From Toxonevra muliebris (Eukaryota; Arthropoda; Insecta; Diptera; Pallopteridae), in the NCBI GenBank assembly GCA_963691655.1, contig OY829326.1, positions 137,286,998 through 137,350,997 on the forward strand: 64,000 bases of DNA, written 5' to 3'. Positions 13,085-28,000 of the stretch are shown piece by piece. Every line of letters starts with the position of its first letter. Position 1 is the stretch's first letter. The translations under genes and the position numbers were made by a program. The notes beneath the pieces were generated by a model. It was not told the origin of the DNA. It saw only the letters and a list, made by a program, of their open reading frames with translations, and did no database searches.

Positions 13085-16000
13085 TTATTGTCCATCGTAA
13101 AATTTAGTTGCTTTGGCGACTTCTTCCCAGGCTGTATAAAAAAGAAAAAGAAAAACGATAGTTAAAAATAAATAAATTAAATGTTATTTAGACTAGCGGA
13201 TCCAAGATTGCGTACTGGGCAGGGAGAGTTTAATTTAGTCGCCCTTTAAAATATTTTTTATTTATACTTTCTTTTTAATTTAAAAGCAACGATCAATATG
13301 TTTGAGATATTCATCTGGAAGGGCAGGTCTAATCATGTACTTTCATTCCGAAAATGAAATGCTCCAAAAAGGAATAATTCGTACTGTAAATTCGAAAGTA
13401 ATGTGCATTTCGAAAGTGAAATTTCGGAACTTGGCTATCCGGTTCTCAAAGTCAAATAGCAATATCTAAATAACAGAAATTGAATTCTACAGCTAAAGTG
13501 TTAGAGGAAATATTTGAAAATGGAAATTGGTATAAATAATCTGGTTGATTTTCAGCCCTGTCACTAACTCGAACGGAGTTCCCGTCGTAGCTATTCGTAT
13601 TCTTAATTCCGCCGTGACCACAAAATCCCACCGAAATTTCGAAATTCGGGAGAAGCTGGAGAAAAATAAAGATAAACAGGAAAACAACGTTTTAAAAATA
13701 TATTTTTTTTCAAGCAAATCAAAATTTAATAATTAATAACTGATCCTCTATCAGTTATTAATTATTTGTGCATAATTTATAAGTAAATGTTCCAACAGGT
13801 CTCGGCCATTCACAAACCGCAGCCAATATGACAGTATGGTAAATATGTTGGCGGAACGGCTAGACATTGCATAGGGGTTCCAAAAACCACGAAGGAAAAT
13901 ATCCACCGCTTTAGTAAAGAAATAAGTGTGCAACTAAACAGGCCTGACACATTATGACGCCAGAAAATCGTGTTCTTCCATAGAAATCTATTTTAGCTTC
14001 CCTTTTTTCTTCATTAGACATATCCAACTTGATTCACTTTGCACAAAGCTTCGCTTCCAAAATATTCAAGCTCCGTTTCATTGCTTTTGACATTGATGAT
14101 TGTGTCAGAACATGTACCAAAGCCTTAACTCCCAGCTTTCGATTTGACCCAAATTCATCCTCTACAACATCCAATACGTGTACTTGAATGCGTTTTTGTT
14201 GAACCTGAAATTCTTCACAATTCTAAGAGAACAATTTTTTATTTATACCTGTGCTCAAAATCGGTTGTCCGTATTAAGAGAATCCCTTAACAGCTTGCGT
14301 TCCATTTTTAAGCATTCGACACTTCATACTTTCCTCTACTAAAAATATCGCTGCTCCCGTTGAATCAATTTTTATTAAAGCTTATTACACAAAAAAAACA
14401 TTCATTTTGATTAATTTTTATATTTACATAAAGTTTTTACCACTTTTACTTTTCACTTTTGACACAAAACAGGTGATTTTTACCTTTCAGATAATTGGCA
14501 ACGCTATCTTCGAATTCGTCGGAATTTTAATATACAGGGATTCTTTGAACAAAACTAATCTCACAAAACAAAAGGAATCCGTAATTTTGGATCAATTTGT
14601 TTGTGCGCATTCAAACTTGGCTAGAGGCAATTGCAAAGAGAATGCAGAAATCTTGTCCTAATAGATGCTCATAACCTCAATGTACCAAAAACTTAAAACC
14701 TGCAGTTGACCTTAGGGAAATTTAAAGTTCATCGCATTACATTTTCAGTAGTACTCTAGTACATACATATAAACAAAAATAAATCAAAAATTTCAACACT
14801 CACCAGAACCAATAAAATCAACAATGATTTCATTATGTTGTAGCGAACTTAATGCCGTCGACATAGTGGGTGGTATAAAGTGAATATCGAATTCTTTACG
14901 CTGAATGCTGACCACAACAGAAGCGGAGGGCTGTTGTTGTTGTTGGGATGAAGCGGAAGCATGATGATTATGAGGATAAGACAACGGCGGCGGTGGCGTC
15001 GTATCACGTTGACTGCTACAATTACTGTGACTACGTGATGTGTTGGACACTTCATTTTCATACGACTGACGACGCGCATGAGAATAGTGATTATGAGACG
15101 TTGGAGCCGACATCGATGAAGTTGCTGCTGCTGCTGCGGTTGCTGATTGAGGTGGTGGATACTTTGTTGTATCCACTGAGACGGATGACGATGATGAAAA
15201 GGAACTTGAATTTGAGAAGGAATTTGTGTTTTGATATTGTGGCTGCTGTTGTGGCGGCTGCATCGGTTGGTGCTGTTGAATTTGATTTAACTGCTGTTGT
15301 TCAGCAGCAGCACGCGCTGCTGCAATAATTGCCGCTTCGATATCATTGCATGTTTCCAACTGTTGTGGCGGTGGACAACTACTATCGTTATTGTTATCGT
15401 TGATACTGCTGCTGTTATTATTACATGTTGGTGTGGTCGTTTGATCAATTGTTTGGTCAATTGTTGTTGCAGTACTGCTAATGGTGTTATTGTTACTGGC
15501 AAATGTGGGAGCATTTAAAAATGTATTCAATTTATTTACAGGAACATCTCTGCTGGGTGTAATGCGTTTGTTGTTGTTATTAAGAGATTTTGTCTTATCA
15601 AGTTGACCTTGGTATGCACTAGTGTCAGTAACATTGTATAAAGTATTCGAAGATGCATCAGTGTTAGAAAATAATATTATATCGTCAGCTGCTGATTGTG
15701 TCGAGTTTTTAGCAACTTCCGCCATTGATGAATTCTTTGATTTAGATAGTGGTAGATTTTGTTGTTGCTGTTGTGATCTAATTGTACGTACAACATTTGC
15801 ATTAGCTACAATTTCAGTCACATCATCGCCAGCAACAGGTGCAGCAACAGGAACATTCTCTTCATCAGCGGCAATACTATCATCGAAGAATTTTAATTCT
15901 TCTTCATTGAAATCACCAAATGTAAATTCACTGCTTGCACCTTGTGCACGATCATCGTTGAGTATGATAACGGCAGGCCGATTGGCTGACAATGCAGTTG

Positions 16001-19000
16001 CTGCTGCTGCCGTCGTAGATATTGTATTTTTGCTATTCGCATTTGCTGTTGCCAATGCATTGGGCTTATGATTTTTGTTGTTATTGCTGCTAATCATATT
16101 GCTTGATGTCTTGCTAATCGATGTTTGAGTTGCTGTTGATGTTGACTTTTGTGCAACATTCGTAAATTCGGAAATTCCTGTGGACGATTCGATTGATGTA
16201 TTAAATTGTTGTTGCTGTTGTTGTCTTTCTTTCTTATTCTTGCGTGTAATGAAACTGGATGTGCTGGCATCTAAGTTAGTGGTAGTAGATGGTGGCGGTT
16301 GTTGCATCACTGTGTTACTTGCAGTGATCAATGATGTGACGACGCCGGCGGCGGTTCCGACTCCAGCAATTGGTGATTTTTCTTTGGATTTCTTAACGCT
16401 GTTGAGCTTAATATTGGCGGGAATTGTTGTTGTAGGATAAACTTGAATTTGGCCAATGGCAGTAGCAGCAGGAGTAACAGGTGTAGAAAAAGCAACCGCA
16501 GCAGTTACAGACACTGTTGCATTGTTGCTCGAGGTAGTTATTGTTGACGCTGTTAGCTGAGATGGTGGTGTTGTTGACGTTGATGTTGACTTTGGTGTAG
16601 CATACATGGTTGGTGGTGGTGCTACATTGATTTGTTGCTTAGCAGCAGCAGCAAAATTAAATTGCGCTCCAGTTGTGGCTACATTGGAAACAGCTGCGGT
16701 CCCAGCAACATTTGTTGCACTATGTCGTTTGACAGTCTTTTCCAAAGCGGGATATTGTTGATCCAAATTGCTGCTGTTAAAGCTGTAGCTATCATGCTCG
16801 ACACTTTTTGATTTTTGCAATGGTTGTTGTTGTTGCTGCTGTTGATGCAACTGCTGTTGACGAGGCATTGCTGGTGGTCCCGTTGCCAGCATAGTATTGT
16901 TTGCAGCAACGCCACCACCTACAGCTCCAACATTAGCAGGAGCAGCCAGGGCAGCAATAGCCTCTGTCCTTATAAATTCTGTAGGTACACTACGTCTTTC
17001 AAATTTCGAGTTATCTCTCGGTTCACTGCTGCCACTATTATTGTTACCGACAGCAACAGGTGGTGGTCCTGCTGTCATTGTAGCTGCTGCTGTGACCTCG
17101 GTATGCAACGTATTTATGCCGGCAGAGTTTGTGAGTCCCAATGGCGTTGCAGATAAGCTCTGTGAATATGATATCAGTTTAAATGTACTTGGTTTTGTAG
17201 TATCAACACTACTGCTACCACCGCCAGTAGATGGTATAGTTGTAGCGGTTGATCCTGTCGCCACTGGGGCAGTTGCTGCTCCTGCTGCTGTTGGTGTAGT
17301 TGATACCAATTCAGGGAAATCAGGTTTACATGACATTTTCTTTGCCTTCAATTTCAATGAAGATGCTGCATAAGCAGATGGATTAGTTGGTGTTTCATCA
17401 GCACTTGTCGCAGTTGGCGGTGATAACGATGTTATAGACTCTGTGGCAGAGCTGTTACTGTTGTTATTATTAGTGGGGGTTGTAGCATCTACAGCTGGCC
17501 ATTTATCTCCTGCAGCATTAGCCGCAGCTGCTGCTTGCAATTCCTTGTTAGTGCGTGCAATGTCCGCATAGGAGATGGGCGCTGGTGAACTAGTCGCATT
17601 GTTTTTATTGTTATTACCTGATGAGGATGGTGGTGAGGGTGTACTGCATCCGCCACTTGCTGTCGATGGTGTTTTGTGCCGTTGTTTATTTTTGTTGCTT
17701 ATTGTGTTTGTTGATTCAATTGGTAGCGAATGCACTGAATCGAGATCACTTGAATCGGATTTTTCCGATGGTGGCACTGAAGAAGTCGATTTGCGACGTG
17801 ACTTATCACCGGCAACATTACTGTTGGCAACATTGTGTTGTTGCTGTTGATGCTGTTGTTGTTGCTGTTGGTAGCTGTTGTTATTATGACTGTTGGAGGA
17901 ATTGTTATGATTACCGCTGGTGACATAATCACCACCAGCCCCGCGTTCGTTGTTTCCTGAATACGAAGAGGAAGCTACATGCGAATTGTATGAATATTTG
18001 TAACGTTGCTGCTGCTGCTGCTGTTGCTGTTGCTGTTGCATTCCTCCAGTTGTTTTCTGTTGCATGTTTGTTGTCATGAAATTGTGCGTGCTGCGATTAA
18101 AACCAGTGAACGTTGCGCCAGCACCATTGCTGTTTGTATCATCTGAGGTGCGTTGCTTTTTCGGTTTTTTTTTCTTTGTGACCACATGGAATTCTGCTGT
18201 TTCGGGCACCAACGAATCCATTTCCAAAATATCAACTACAGTAACGGCGACAGGGACGGCTGCAGCTGTGTGGGCGACAGCATTAACGTTCGCTGTTGTT
18301 GTATTTACAGCACCCACAGCTGAACTGCTGGTATTGCTATTATTACTCTCGCTCTTTTTACGTTTTTCTATTTTCTCTACCTTTTCGGATTTGTCCGCTT
18401 TAATACCATCCACTTTTGTTTCTGCAGCAATGTTTACATTTTTCTCTTTCACATCCTTTGTATCCTTTTCCTTGTGTTTGTTGGTTTTCTTCTCTTTAGA
18501 TTTCTCTTCATTGCTACTATTTTCTCCCAGGTATTGCAATTCTTCGGTACCCCATGAACGTCGTTCACCACCTTTTGTGCGATTTGTTGCTGTGACTGTT
18601 GTTGTTGTAGTAGTCGTTGTACTTAACGTTATATTTACAACGGATGCTTTATTATTGCTACCGGTTGTTGCTGATATTTCTTTGACACTACCACCACCAC
18701 TATTACCACTTTCAAAACTTTTATTAATATCTGCGGCCGATGAAGAACTATTCTTATTATTCTGTTTATTCCCATTACCACCGCTGCCACTGCTGCTGCT
18801 CCCACTCTTGTTTCGCATCATTACACCGCTCTCAGTTGTCGCTGCCGTTCGCTTAAGATCATCCACATCGATTTTGGCACAACTGCGCAACTCTTCCAGG
18901 GAATTACTCTTCTTGATTTTATGTTGTTTCTCTTGTTTATCCTTTTTACGTTCCTTCTTATTTTTATTGCTGTCACTGAATTTACCACTACCGCCTTTCG

Positions 19001-22000
19001 TTTCGTTCTGCTTATCGCTTTCGATATACTTCACTAGCTCTTCAACAGGGTCTCCACCACGATAACCTGCTACCGATTGGACGTCAACCTTTATTGTATT
19101 ATCCTTTTGTGATTTTTTCTTTGACTTTGATTTTGTGTTGCTTGTATTTATAATGCCTGCTGCTGCTGAAGCAGATGGATTGATACCACCAGCAGATGCA
19201 TTCATCATACCGGCAGCTGCTGCTTGCACACCACTTTGATAACCACTCTGATATACATCGTGCACTGAATTCCCATTTTCATCACATGAACGCTGAGGAA
19301 GAGTTAAAAAGGAAATGTTGGAATAATTCTGTAAATAATAATTTTGAGTTTGAGTGTTTGTGTACGACTGAAAGGCAAAGGCAAAATTGTAGCTCTGTAA
19401 ATGATTTTTTTCTACGTATGCACGCATTTTGGCTTCGTAGACACGATGATGATAATAGCAAAATTATGTTCATATGCTCATAATTAATGTGTCCTTTTCT
19501 TCATAGAATTGACCCAGCGGGAAAAAATCACTGCGCTTCGCATATAAATACAGAATAACCTCGACTATTCGTCATTTAATCAAAAGTCACCCCGATTATT
19601 CGTCATAGTCATCACGATGAAACAATCTAAATTAACACAACTTTTTCAAAAAATAAAAATTCAATTTGACCAAAAAAAAATTATAATAATAAAAAATAAC
19701 AATAATAAGCGAAAGTGATTTAACGTTGTTAAAGTTTTTTATTAACTGTGAAATTTTGAATTAGAAGTACCCATTTTATTTAATGATAGAACTGGATTTT
19801 CGATACTCTCTATAAAAGAAATATTTTTCTTTCAACTTTCACATCAAAATTATATTTTTACATATCCAAAATGAACACTTGTGCTACAAGAGTTGCACAT
19901 GAAGCGCTCATAATTTTCCGCTGGTACTATTTCTTTCCTAAATTATGTGTAGCATTCACTCATAGTAAGATCAGTGTCACATCATGTGGAGTAGGTTTCT
20001 TATGTGCTAAACTCAATCAGGTAAATTCCTTTTACCTTGCAGTTTCGTGCCATTTCTTTTAGAATAACGAATTATGGCGTAAAAGAGAAAAGTAAAAAGA
20101 AAGTAGAAAGAAAAAGGCAGGTGCATTTGTATTCAAATACACTTGCAAAAAATACAAAATTTTATTACGGATTCAGTAAGTGTCTGGTTATATTGGTACT
20201 CGGTGTTCGACGAACACAAAACCATTCCTCCCGTGACCAGTCAAGGTGGCTACATTCAGCTCGCTACAGAGGTGATTTTGTCGAAATGTGCTTTTCTCTT
20301 AAGTTCTACTTTATACGCAATGCCATCATTAAATAGTTTACACACTTTAAAGTGCAAGCAATTTTAACAAGATGGAAAGCGAAATAAACTGTGTTATTGA
20401 ATTTGCGACAGCCACAGGCTGGTTACAAAAAACTGCCGATTTAGTGGAGAATATGTAGCGATTGTAGGGCAAGAGACACAAAGAGTCTTGTCATGAGAAG
20501 AGATACAGAAAGATTCTTTGCATTCCTTATAAAACAGCTTAAACAATTGTGATCTGTGCTGTTTCAGAAATTATTTGAGAATGACGGATGAGCAGTTCCA
20601 ACAAATCCTCCGTCCGATCATAAACGACAAAGAACAATATCAGAATACAGGGAATACTATTCCACCAAATCAGCAACTGGTAGTCCACCTTTAGGTTTTT
20701 AGTAACAGGCGAATCATATCGAATTTTGTCTTATCAAACTCTGCTTTCTCATTCTTTCTTAGTGTATTGCATTCGGAAAGTGTGCAAAAGAGTTTGTACT
20801 TGTTTATACTTGACCCTATTAAAAAAATAGATTTTAGAATAGTATCCAAAGAAAAAAGTTTATCAAGGAGCAAAAAATCGACATAATTTTGACAAACAAA
20901 TATAACAAAATAACGCTAAGCACATTTGCAAGTTTTCGTACTATTTTGCATACATTTTTATCTTTTTTTGTTCCTTGTTGTAAAATAACTCATTGCCACC
21001 CTAGAAACTCGACGTGCTCGGTGTACAATACACCGAGCATATCGTGTTCGGTGTGAGAGTGGGTCAACACTCTCTCTATGTGTTCGGTGCAACAACAATT
21101 TCATGGTGTTTGCCGCGCATACTCTCAATATAAACACAGACTAATAGAGAGGGTAAAAGAGCGTCCTAGAGAACAAGGCATTGAAAAATAAAATTTGTAA
21201 ATAAAAACGCTTCGTTTGATAGTTTTTACCAATTATTTTAACACTGCTGCCCTTTTGAGAATAAGCTTGGTGTTCTTCGTAAGTCCGACGGAAATTTTAC
21301 AAGAGGAGATGCTCGATTTAATTGCTGATAAAAACACATTTTTCTGGAAATTGTATATTGTATTACTAAAATCTATAGGGATAGCATAGCTCTAAGTTAT
21401 ACTCCACAGGCTTGGAATTACGAGCAGGAAAATTAAAGCACCCAAAACTGTGCGATCCAACAAAAGATTTATATTATCCACCATTCTGTGGAAGTAGTAA
21501 GTAGACTCACTTAAAATGAAACTTACTAGTTTAGATCATCCAACGATTGGTTATGCTGATGATATTTGTATTATCGTTACTGATCAAAACTTGATGTTAA
21601 TAGCTGGTGGTGTAAACAAATATTATCGCTCAACCCCGGGAAGACAGAGATGATACTGCTGACACAAATATGGTAATCAACTTTCTTAGACAAACAGTTT
21701 CTACCCTCCAATAGATTCAAATACTTGATAATCAATCACGATCCCAATTAGTTGTTTACTAAGCATCTTGATGCGAGGGCAGTGATAGCTGATAAAATAA
21801 TATGGCAATATCACAGAATATTTGGGCGGACTTAAGAACTTATTAGCTTAACAGGTGCCATGAAAGGGATACCGCCCGCTACTGAACTCGCTGAGAAGCG
21901 CTACTGTCTCTTCAAACACTGCATCTATTCATCGCAAAAAAAAAAAAAAAAAAAAATCAAAACGAATCCATTGCATTAGGTAGCTTTACCCTAGTATTTC

Positions 22001-25000
22001 AAGCTGGTATATATGCGATTGCGATCACTGCAGACTGGGTATTTACACTTCACAACAAAAAAATGCTAACAATCGCTTCTGCTTTCACAGGTTCTTTGAC
22101 ATTCAAATTAATTAATTTCAAGTGGAAAAATCATAAAATAAAGATTATCTAATTTGGCAAAGTTACTAATTTGGCTATTACCTGTTAAAGTTTTTATCGT
22201 CATTTCGATTGAGGCACACATGCCACTAAAGCAAAATCTATGGAGCATGTGTAACATATGTGTGGATATATGGATATTTGTATTCTAAATAATAATAATC
22301 TAATAATAACTGGAAAGAAATTTCACTCTCTTTCTCTCCCTCGAACTCTTACGATATTTGCTTTAATCATAACGTTTATAGTAATATTTAATTTCGATAA
22401 GAATTGCTACTTTTTTCTTACTCTTCTTCGATAGTCACACTCCGCGACGAAAGGAAACCCATTATTAGCCTCAGTTGACTTTTGTTTAACTGAAGACAAA
22501 GAGCTGCTCTGTTGGGGTCGAACTTCCCAATTAATAGATTTGATTGTTTTAGTTTAGGGAGGAGTGTCCAGTAGGATGATCTGGTGCTCTTATTTAAACG
22601 TGCTTTTTAAGATTTGAATTCCTATACCTAACAAGGGTTCTGGATCAATGTAGGTCTTGGCCGCTGTGCTCCTTGCTAGGTGGTCGGGTACTTCATTACC
22701 ATAAATATTTGTATGTTATACTCTTGCCTAATGTGTTTATGAGCTCTTGGCATTCCCATGGTAGTTTTGACGATATCTCAACGGAATCTAATGCTCTGAT
22801 AGTAGCTTGACTATCAGAGTATATTACTATGTTTTGCTTTTTGTACTCACATTCGAGGTGAGAACATGCAAACGCGATTCGCATCGTTGACCTTTGGTTT
22901 TATTTTTTAATATTTTTGTATGTAATGGCATTGACTGTCCAGATTACAAGGATCCAACGAGCCATATAAACATCAGCCATCGTACATATTTGAATGAGCT
23001 TGCTCATGAATTGGTTACGAATCCCGTGAAGCGCCGTATCTTAAATTATAACTCCCGCAACATTATCTAACTGTCGCGAGAGGTACTCAGAAGTGCATGA
23101 TTTGCAATCAGCCAATGTGTAAGAGAAAGAGAGCCAGAACACGAGAGAGAGTGTAATTCTTATCAAAATGAAATATTATTATCATTATTAGATTATGATT
23201 ATTATATAAATTTTTTTAATAAAAATGAGTTATAAAAATTGTCTGCGGACAAATGCTGAGCGCAAGAGCTCTCACATATTTAATACGTGTAAATTAAGAG
23301 ATCTCATTAATTGGCACTGAGAATTCAAGCAAGCAAGACCTGTATCAGATGGTTGTGCTGAAAAGAATCAGGTGGTGCATGCCAAAAAGATGACGAAAGT
23401 TGAGGGCATTTTTTTTTAGCGAATGTCCTCCTTCTCTTGTATGAAACTTGGAAAGCATTTCTTGACAAAAGAAGTTTTGGTCAAACTTTATTTATAAAGA
23501 AGTTTTTCTTATTTTAAACGTTCAATGGCATTGCGTTCTTTTTCGGATTTCATTTACAAGTTATGTTCGGAATTTTTGAAAAGTTGTAGAAGCCAAAATA
23601 CATAGCATATCTACCATGATCCAGCAAAATCTTAATTATGTATGTATGTATGTAGCATTTAAAAATTCATTCAATTATGTTACATACCGGTTTTGTCGAA
23701 TACATCGCAGGTATCGGCTTGTCAGGTTTCTCGCCCAATACAGATTTACATGATTTATAGTTTTCATCCAGTGGCATATATTTGGAATCAATGGTGGATG
23801 ACGAAGATTTCAATGATGCACTTGCTGTAGATGTAGTAGTAATAGCATTGCTTGCACCTGCCCCAATCCCGGCATTAGTATTCAACATCGTGCTGCGTTC
23901 CATAGTTCCAAAAAGCACTTTTTCATCAACATAATTATGTGAGTTTGAAGGTGCAAAATTCTGCCTTGACACCAGTCCTGAACTGCACATAGATGGGCGC
24001 GGATTATTATCAAAATTATCATAGTGTGGGAGACCCTATGAAATGAACGAAAAAAAGATAGAAATTAATTGAAACTTCTAAGCCCAAGCATGCAAATAAA
24101 GCTCACTTGTATTGCAGCTTCTTCCGTTCTGGATTGAAGTATATGCTGCTGCTGTTGTATATCTCTTAATGGTTCACCCATTTCGATGACACAATCACCA
24201 ACACTTAAACCAACTACACTGATACTACCACTGGCAGTAGTACTAGCAATATGCCCTTCTACTGCAACACCGCTATCTGTGCAATTATCATCTGCTCCTC
24301 CTCCTACTCCTCCTACTGTTCCACTCGTTATTTCAGTAACAGTGTTCCCTTCTTTTTCTGTATCTTTAAACTTTGCAGTGCGTCGTTGCGGCTTACTAAC
24401 AGTATAAGAAGTAATAGAATCTACAGCACTACTTTCTTTCCTAAATGATTGCTCAATACCAGTGCCAAGCAAACAATTCGTAACATTTACGTTGCTTGGC
24501 AAACTGCCACCCTCGCGCTGTCGTGAAGATACAGATGAATATTTTTTCTGTCGGGAATTATGATTGTGACGCCGATTACGCTGTCCCACACCAAAAGGAT
24601 AATCACTATCTAGCAGTGATTCTTTGACTCCAGCATTGACGAGATCTTGCAAGGATCCACCTTGCTTTTGATGATTATGATTATGACGATGACGGTTACT
24701 ATGGTATGATGTTATTTCACGACGTTCATTCTCATTTTCACTTTCCGCTTGTTGTAATAAATCCTAACAATTGAGAATAAAAAATGGAAAACTCATATTA
24801 TTATTACAAGAAAACGAAAATTATTTAAAAGGGAGAGGGAGGAGTAGAAATTCCTCTACTTACCAAAAATGTTTGACTTTTGTCTTTTTTGTCTCTGGGA
24901 AGTTTATAAGAATAGGCTTCTTCTAGTAAATCCTTCAGGTGAGTATCATCCCAATCCTGTAAGCATGCTGCAGGTTTCTATATGAAAAACGAGAAAGAAA

Positions 25001-28000
25001 CAAAATTACTTTAAAAAAAGTCAACTAAATAAATAAACAAAAAACGATGCCCCATTTTAAAGAATCTAAATGCAGGTGTTCTACAATCATTGTGAAATGA
25101 ACGAACAGCTTTTCTCTTAGGCACATTTTTTTCTTTTCAGGATTTGCCATTGCCGCAACAGAGCAGAGTGATACAATGTATGACAAGGTAAGTTTTATAT
25201 TCTCCATTATTGATTTTCGTCTGATGAGATAATTTAACCCTGGCTTTCCGCACAAAAGTCCACATATTTGCCGTTTTTGTTACCACAACTTTCACTTTCA
25301 TTAATAGGTCGAAAAATGAAGCAGTGAGATCCAGACCGATTAACAGATTGTGACATAGAGAGCTAAACCAGAACTTAGCTTTGAAAGTTTACAGCAAATG
25401 GATGATAGTTTTATCTCATTAAAGTAGATTTCAGAAAAATTGTGGGTTGAATCGATTTTGCTCTTAATGCCTCATATATTATTTTTTCCGAAACTAAAAT
25501 GTATTGCAAGAAAATATTTCAGATTGAAGGGTGCTTTACTCTATTGTACGAAGATGACAAAATAATACTACGCTGACGTACTTTGCACAAACTATTCATC
25601 TGGTATATGGAAAATACCTACTGAAAGCGCACCTTTTTTTTAATATTTTTCCAAAGTGGTTCCCCCAAAATATTCAGTTGCTTAAATTTCTAATAGCAGT
25701 TTATCATCATTAGGTATATTTTACATGATAGGTAAGTATATATTTTATGCTAAGCCCTATTTCCACCCGTCCAATTTGGTTTTTTGCAATTGTATTTCCA
25801 CAACTCAAGTTTTCTCAAGAATAAAAATAAATATTAAAAGAACAAACTACAAACAAGGAAATTTGCTTCTAAGAGCAAGTTTGTAACTATCCCCTTTTGC
25901 CGGTTAGTTCGAAAGCGATGCTTACTTAGAGCTGTAAGAATGGACCCATTGTAATACCAATTTTATAGGTCTCTTTTAATGTCTAAAACAATTCGTAGCT
26001 TTTGACGAAGTTTCTCACATTTGCTGGATATCCTAGACTATCGAAAAAGTATTAGCCCAACCAGAATTAGGTGGGGTTGGCTCCTAACCTTATCCATCCA
26101 TCATTGAAGCGTATGAAATAAAATAAATAAATAAAAGTAAATGCCGATTTTGCCAATTTTTTACCATATATTAGATCTAAACGAATTTTTTCCCAATTTT
26201 TCGATTAGCTTTACAATAAAAAGCTTACTATCATTCTCTATATTGTTTATTTACTAGGCGGAAAACCCAGTGATCGAAATTCAATTACACTCTAGGGGTA
26301 AAAGTGAGATTGGGAGCACATTTTGAGTGCGCACATTCACCTTCACAGCAATAAAAATAGTCTATTCCAAGTTTTGTGTTGAAACGAAAAGAAAACACTT
26401 TGTTCGTATGGTCGCTTGAGTGAGGGCGCATATTTGCATTCAAAATTCTACCCTTCTCGCGTGTTCTATTTTGCCAATGATTGTGTAGGGGAGTTCATCC
26501 GGGTATGAGACAGAACCAGGAATGAGACAGTCGATTGTTCACATTATACAATTATGTTCACATATGCCGATCTGACTACTGTTAAACTTTTCTTTTGACC
26601 TGAGCCAGTTTTTGTGGTAACACCGGAGTGAATAAACTTATTGCTTGTGTCAGCTGCAAACATCTGTGTGTGAAAATCGATTACGAAAACTTTTTTTGAT
26701 TTCTTTTCAAAGTGATATATTTTTGGAATGAATAATTTGAAAAAGGTGAGTGTAATACATTAGTATTTAGTATTTTACGTATATTTTGCGATTCAATTTT
26801 GGATTATGCCAATTATGGTTGGAAACAATTTTTTTTTTTTGTTATTCTTAAAACGGTATTATTTTCCGGGTATAAGACACAGCATATCAGCAGGTTTGAG
26901 TCGCCACTTAACTACTGTTTTGATCTATTTCTTTTTTTTTTTGTTTTTAGTAGTGCACTAGATTTTTAACCGGGAGGTTTGGGTTCGATTTCCGTCTTCG
27001 TCTGGTGGTTAATTTTCATATGTATGAGAATTATAAGATAGTGTACAAGTGTAGTGTACACCTTGGTTAGTAATGTCAAAATCACCAAGCCGAAAAAAAT
27101 TTGCCACACCGCCTTTCGGAATCGGCGTTAAACTGTGTAGTATCACAGTCTCGACAGCCACTCTAACCTAACTTAACCTAGCCATGTCAACCACAAAAAA
27201 GAAAATCGCCCATCAAATGCATTACATGCCAACGGCCTGTTCATTTGAAGTGTGCAAACATTGCGATAGCAATTTGGATGGAGAAGACGATAACTAAGAG
27301 AGAGATGATGAACAAACACTGTCATTTCTTTTTATCTTAGCCGCTGAAGACCTACAAAATAAATACATTTATATTTATAAGTAGTTATGGTTTTTACTTC
27401 TTATTTCCCAATTTTTAGTGGATTTTTGTAGGTGTCTCATACCCGGGTAATTTTTTTTTTTTTTGGCAAAAATACACATCCGCAGAAAATTGGTCATACA
27501 ATTTTGCTTGCCAATGGAATCACTTTACTTTTTTCGGATAAAAATGGCGTAATTTCGTTACCTTCCCCCACAGAATATAAAAGACCCGATGTGGTTTAAC
27601 CAGTAAAACTTTATTACTCAAAAACGAGACTCGTCTCATACCCGGGAACACTCCCTTACTGTTTGAATGTTAAAATAAAAAAACTACTCTACTGTTATTG
27701 TTGTTTTGTTGTACATATGCGACTTCTTACCACTTTCACCTGAGTTAAAGTCAACATATTTCCATGAAACTTATATAGGGAGCTAAAGTTTTTTCGTGGC
27801 GTATTAATATATGTGCCATAAACATAAGTATAATCATAATGTAATTTAGGTTAGGTTAGGTTGGAGTGGCTGTCGAGAGACACACTTAGGCCTGAACGGC
27901 CCATTGTGATACCACATAGTTGGACCAACAGTTTAACGCCGATTCCGAACGGCGGTGTGGCAATTTTTTTATCGGCTTGGTGGTTTTGCCATTACCAACC

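Larger units (their letters stand above)
19293..23687 (-). other. 4.4-kb intron of the large gene, with transposon remnants
   Basis: Donor CCG|GTATGT and acceptor CTTCCTCAG. It holds a PIF/Harbinger fragment, an RT fragment, an RNase H fragment and a GC-richer hairpin cluster (annotated separately). The stretch 19.5-20.5 kb contains no repeat family I recognise. Confidence 0.7.

Noticed and set aside
15622..17373. Several plus-strand frames of 70-160 codons
   Set aside because: They overlap the same large exon and consist of complements of CAG/CAA, GCA and ACA tracts. No independent coding signal.
18064..19065. 333-codon open frame on the plus strand
   Set aside because: It is the antisense shadow of the Ser/Lys/Asn-rich coding exon of the large minus-strand gene. 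Its Leu/Val/Phe-rich content is explained by the complementary codons.
27848..27863. Telomere-like (TTAGG)n stretch
   Set aside because: It is the short tail of the SINE (three units) and not an interstitial telomere array. Higher flies lack TTAGG telomeres.
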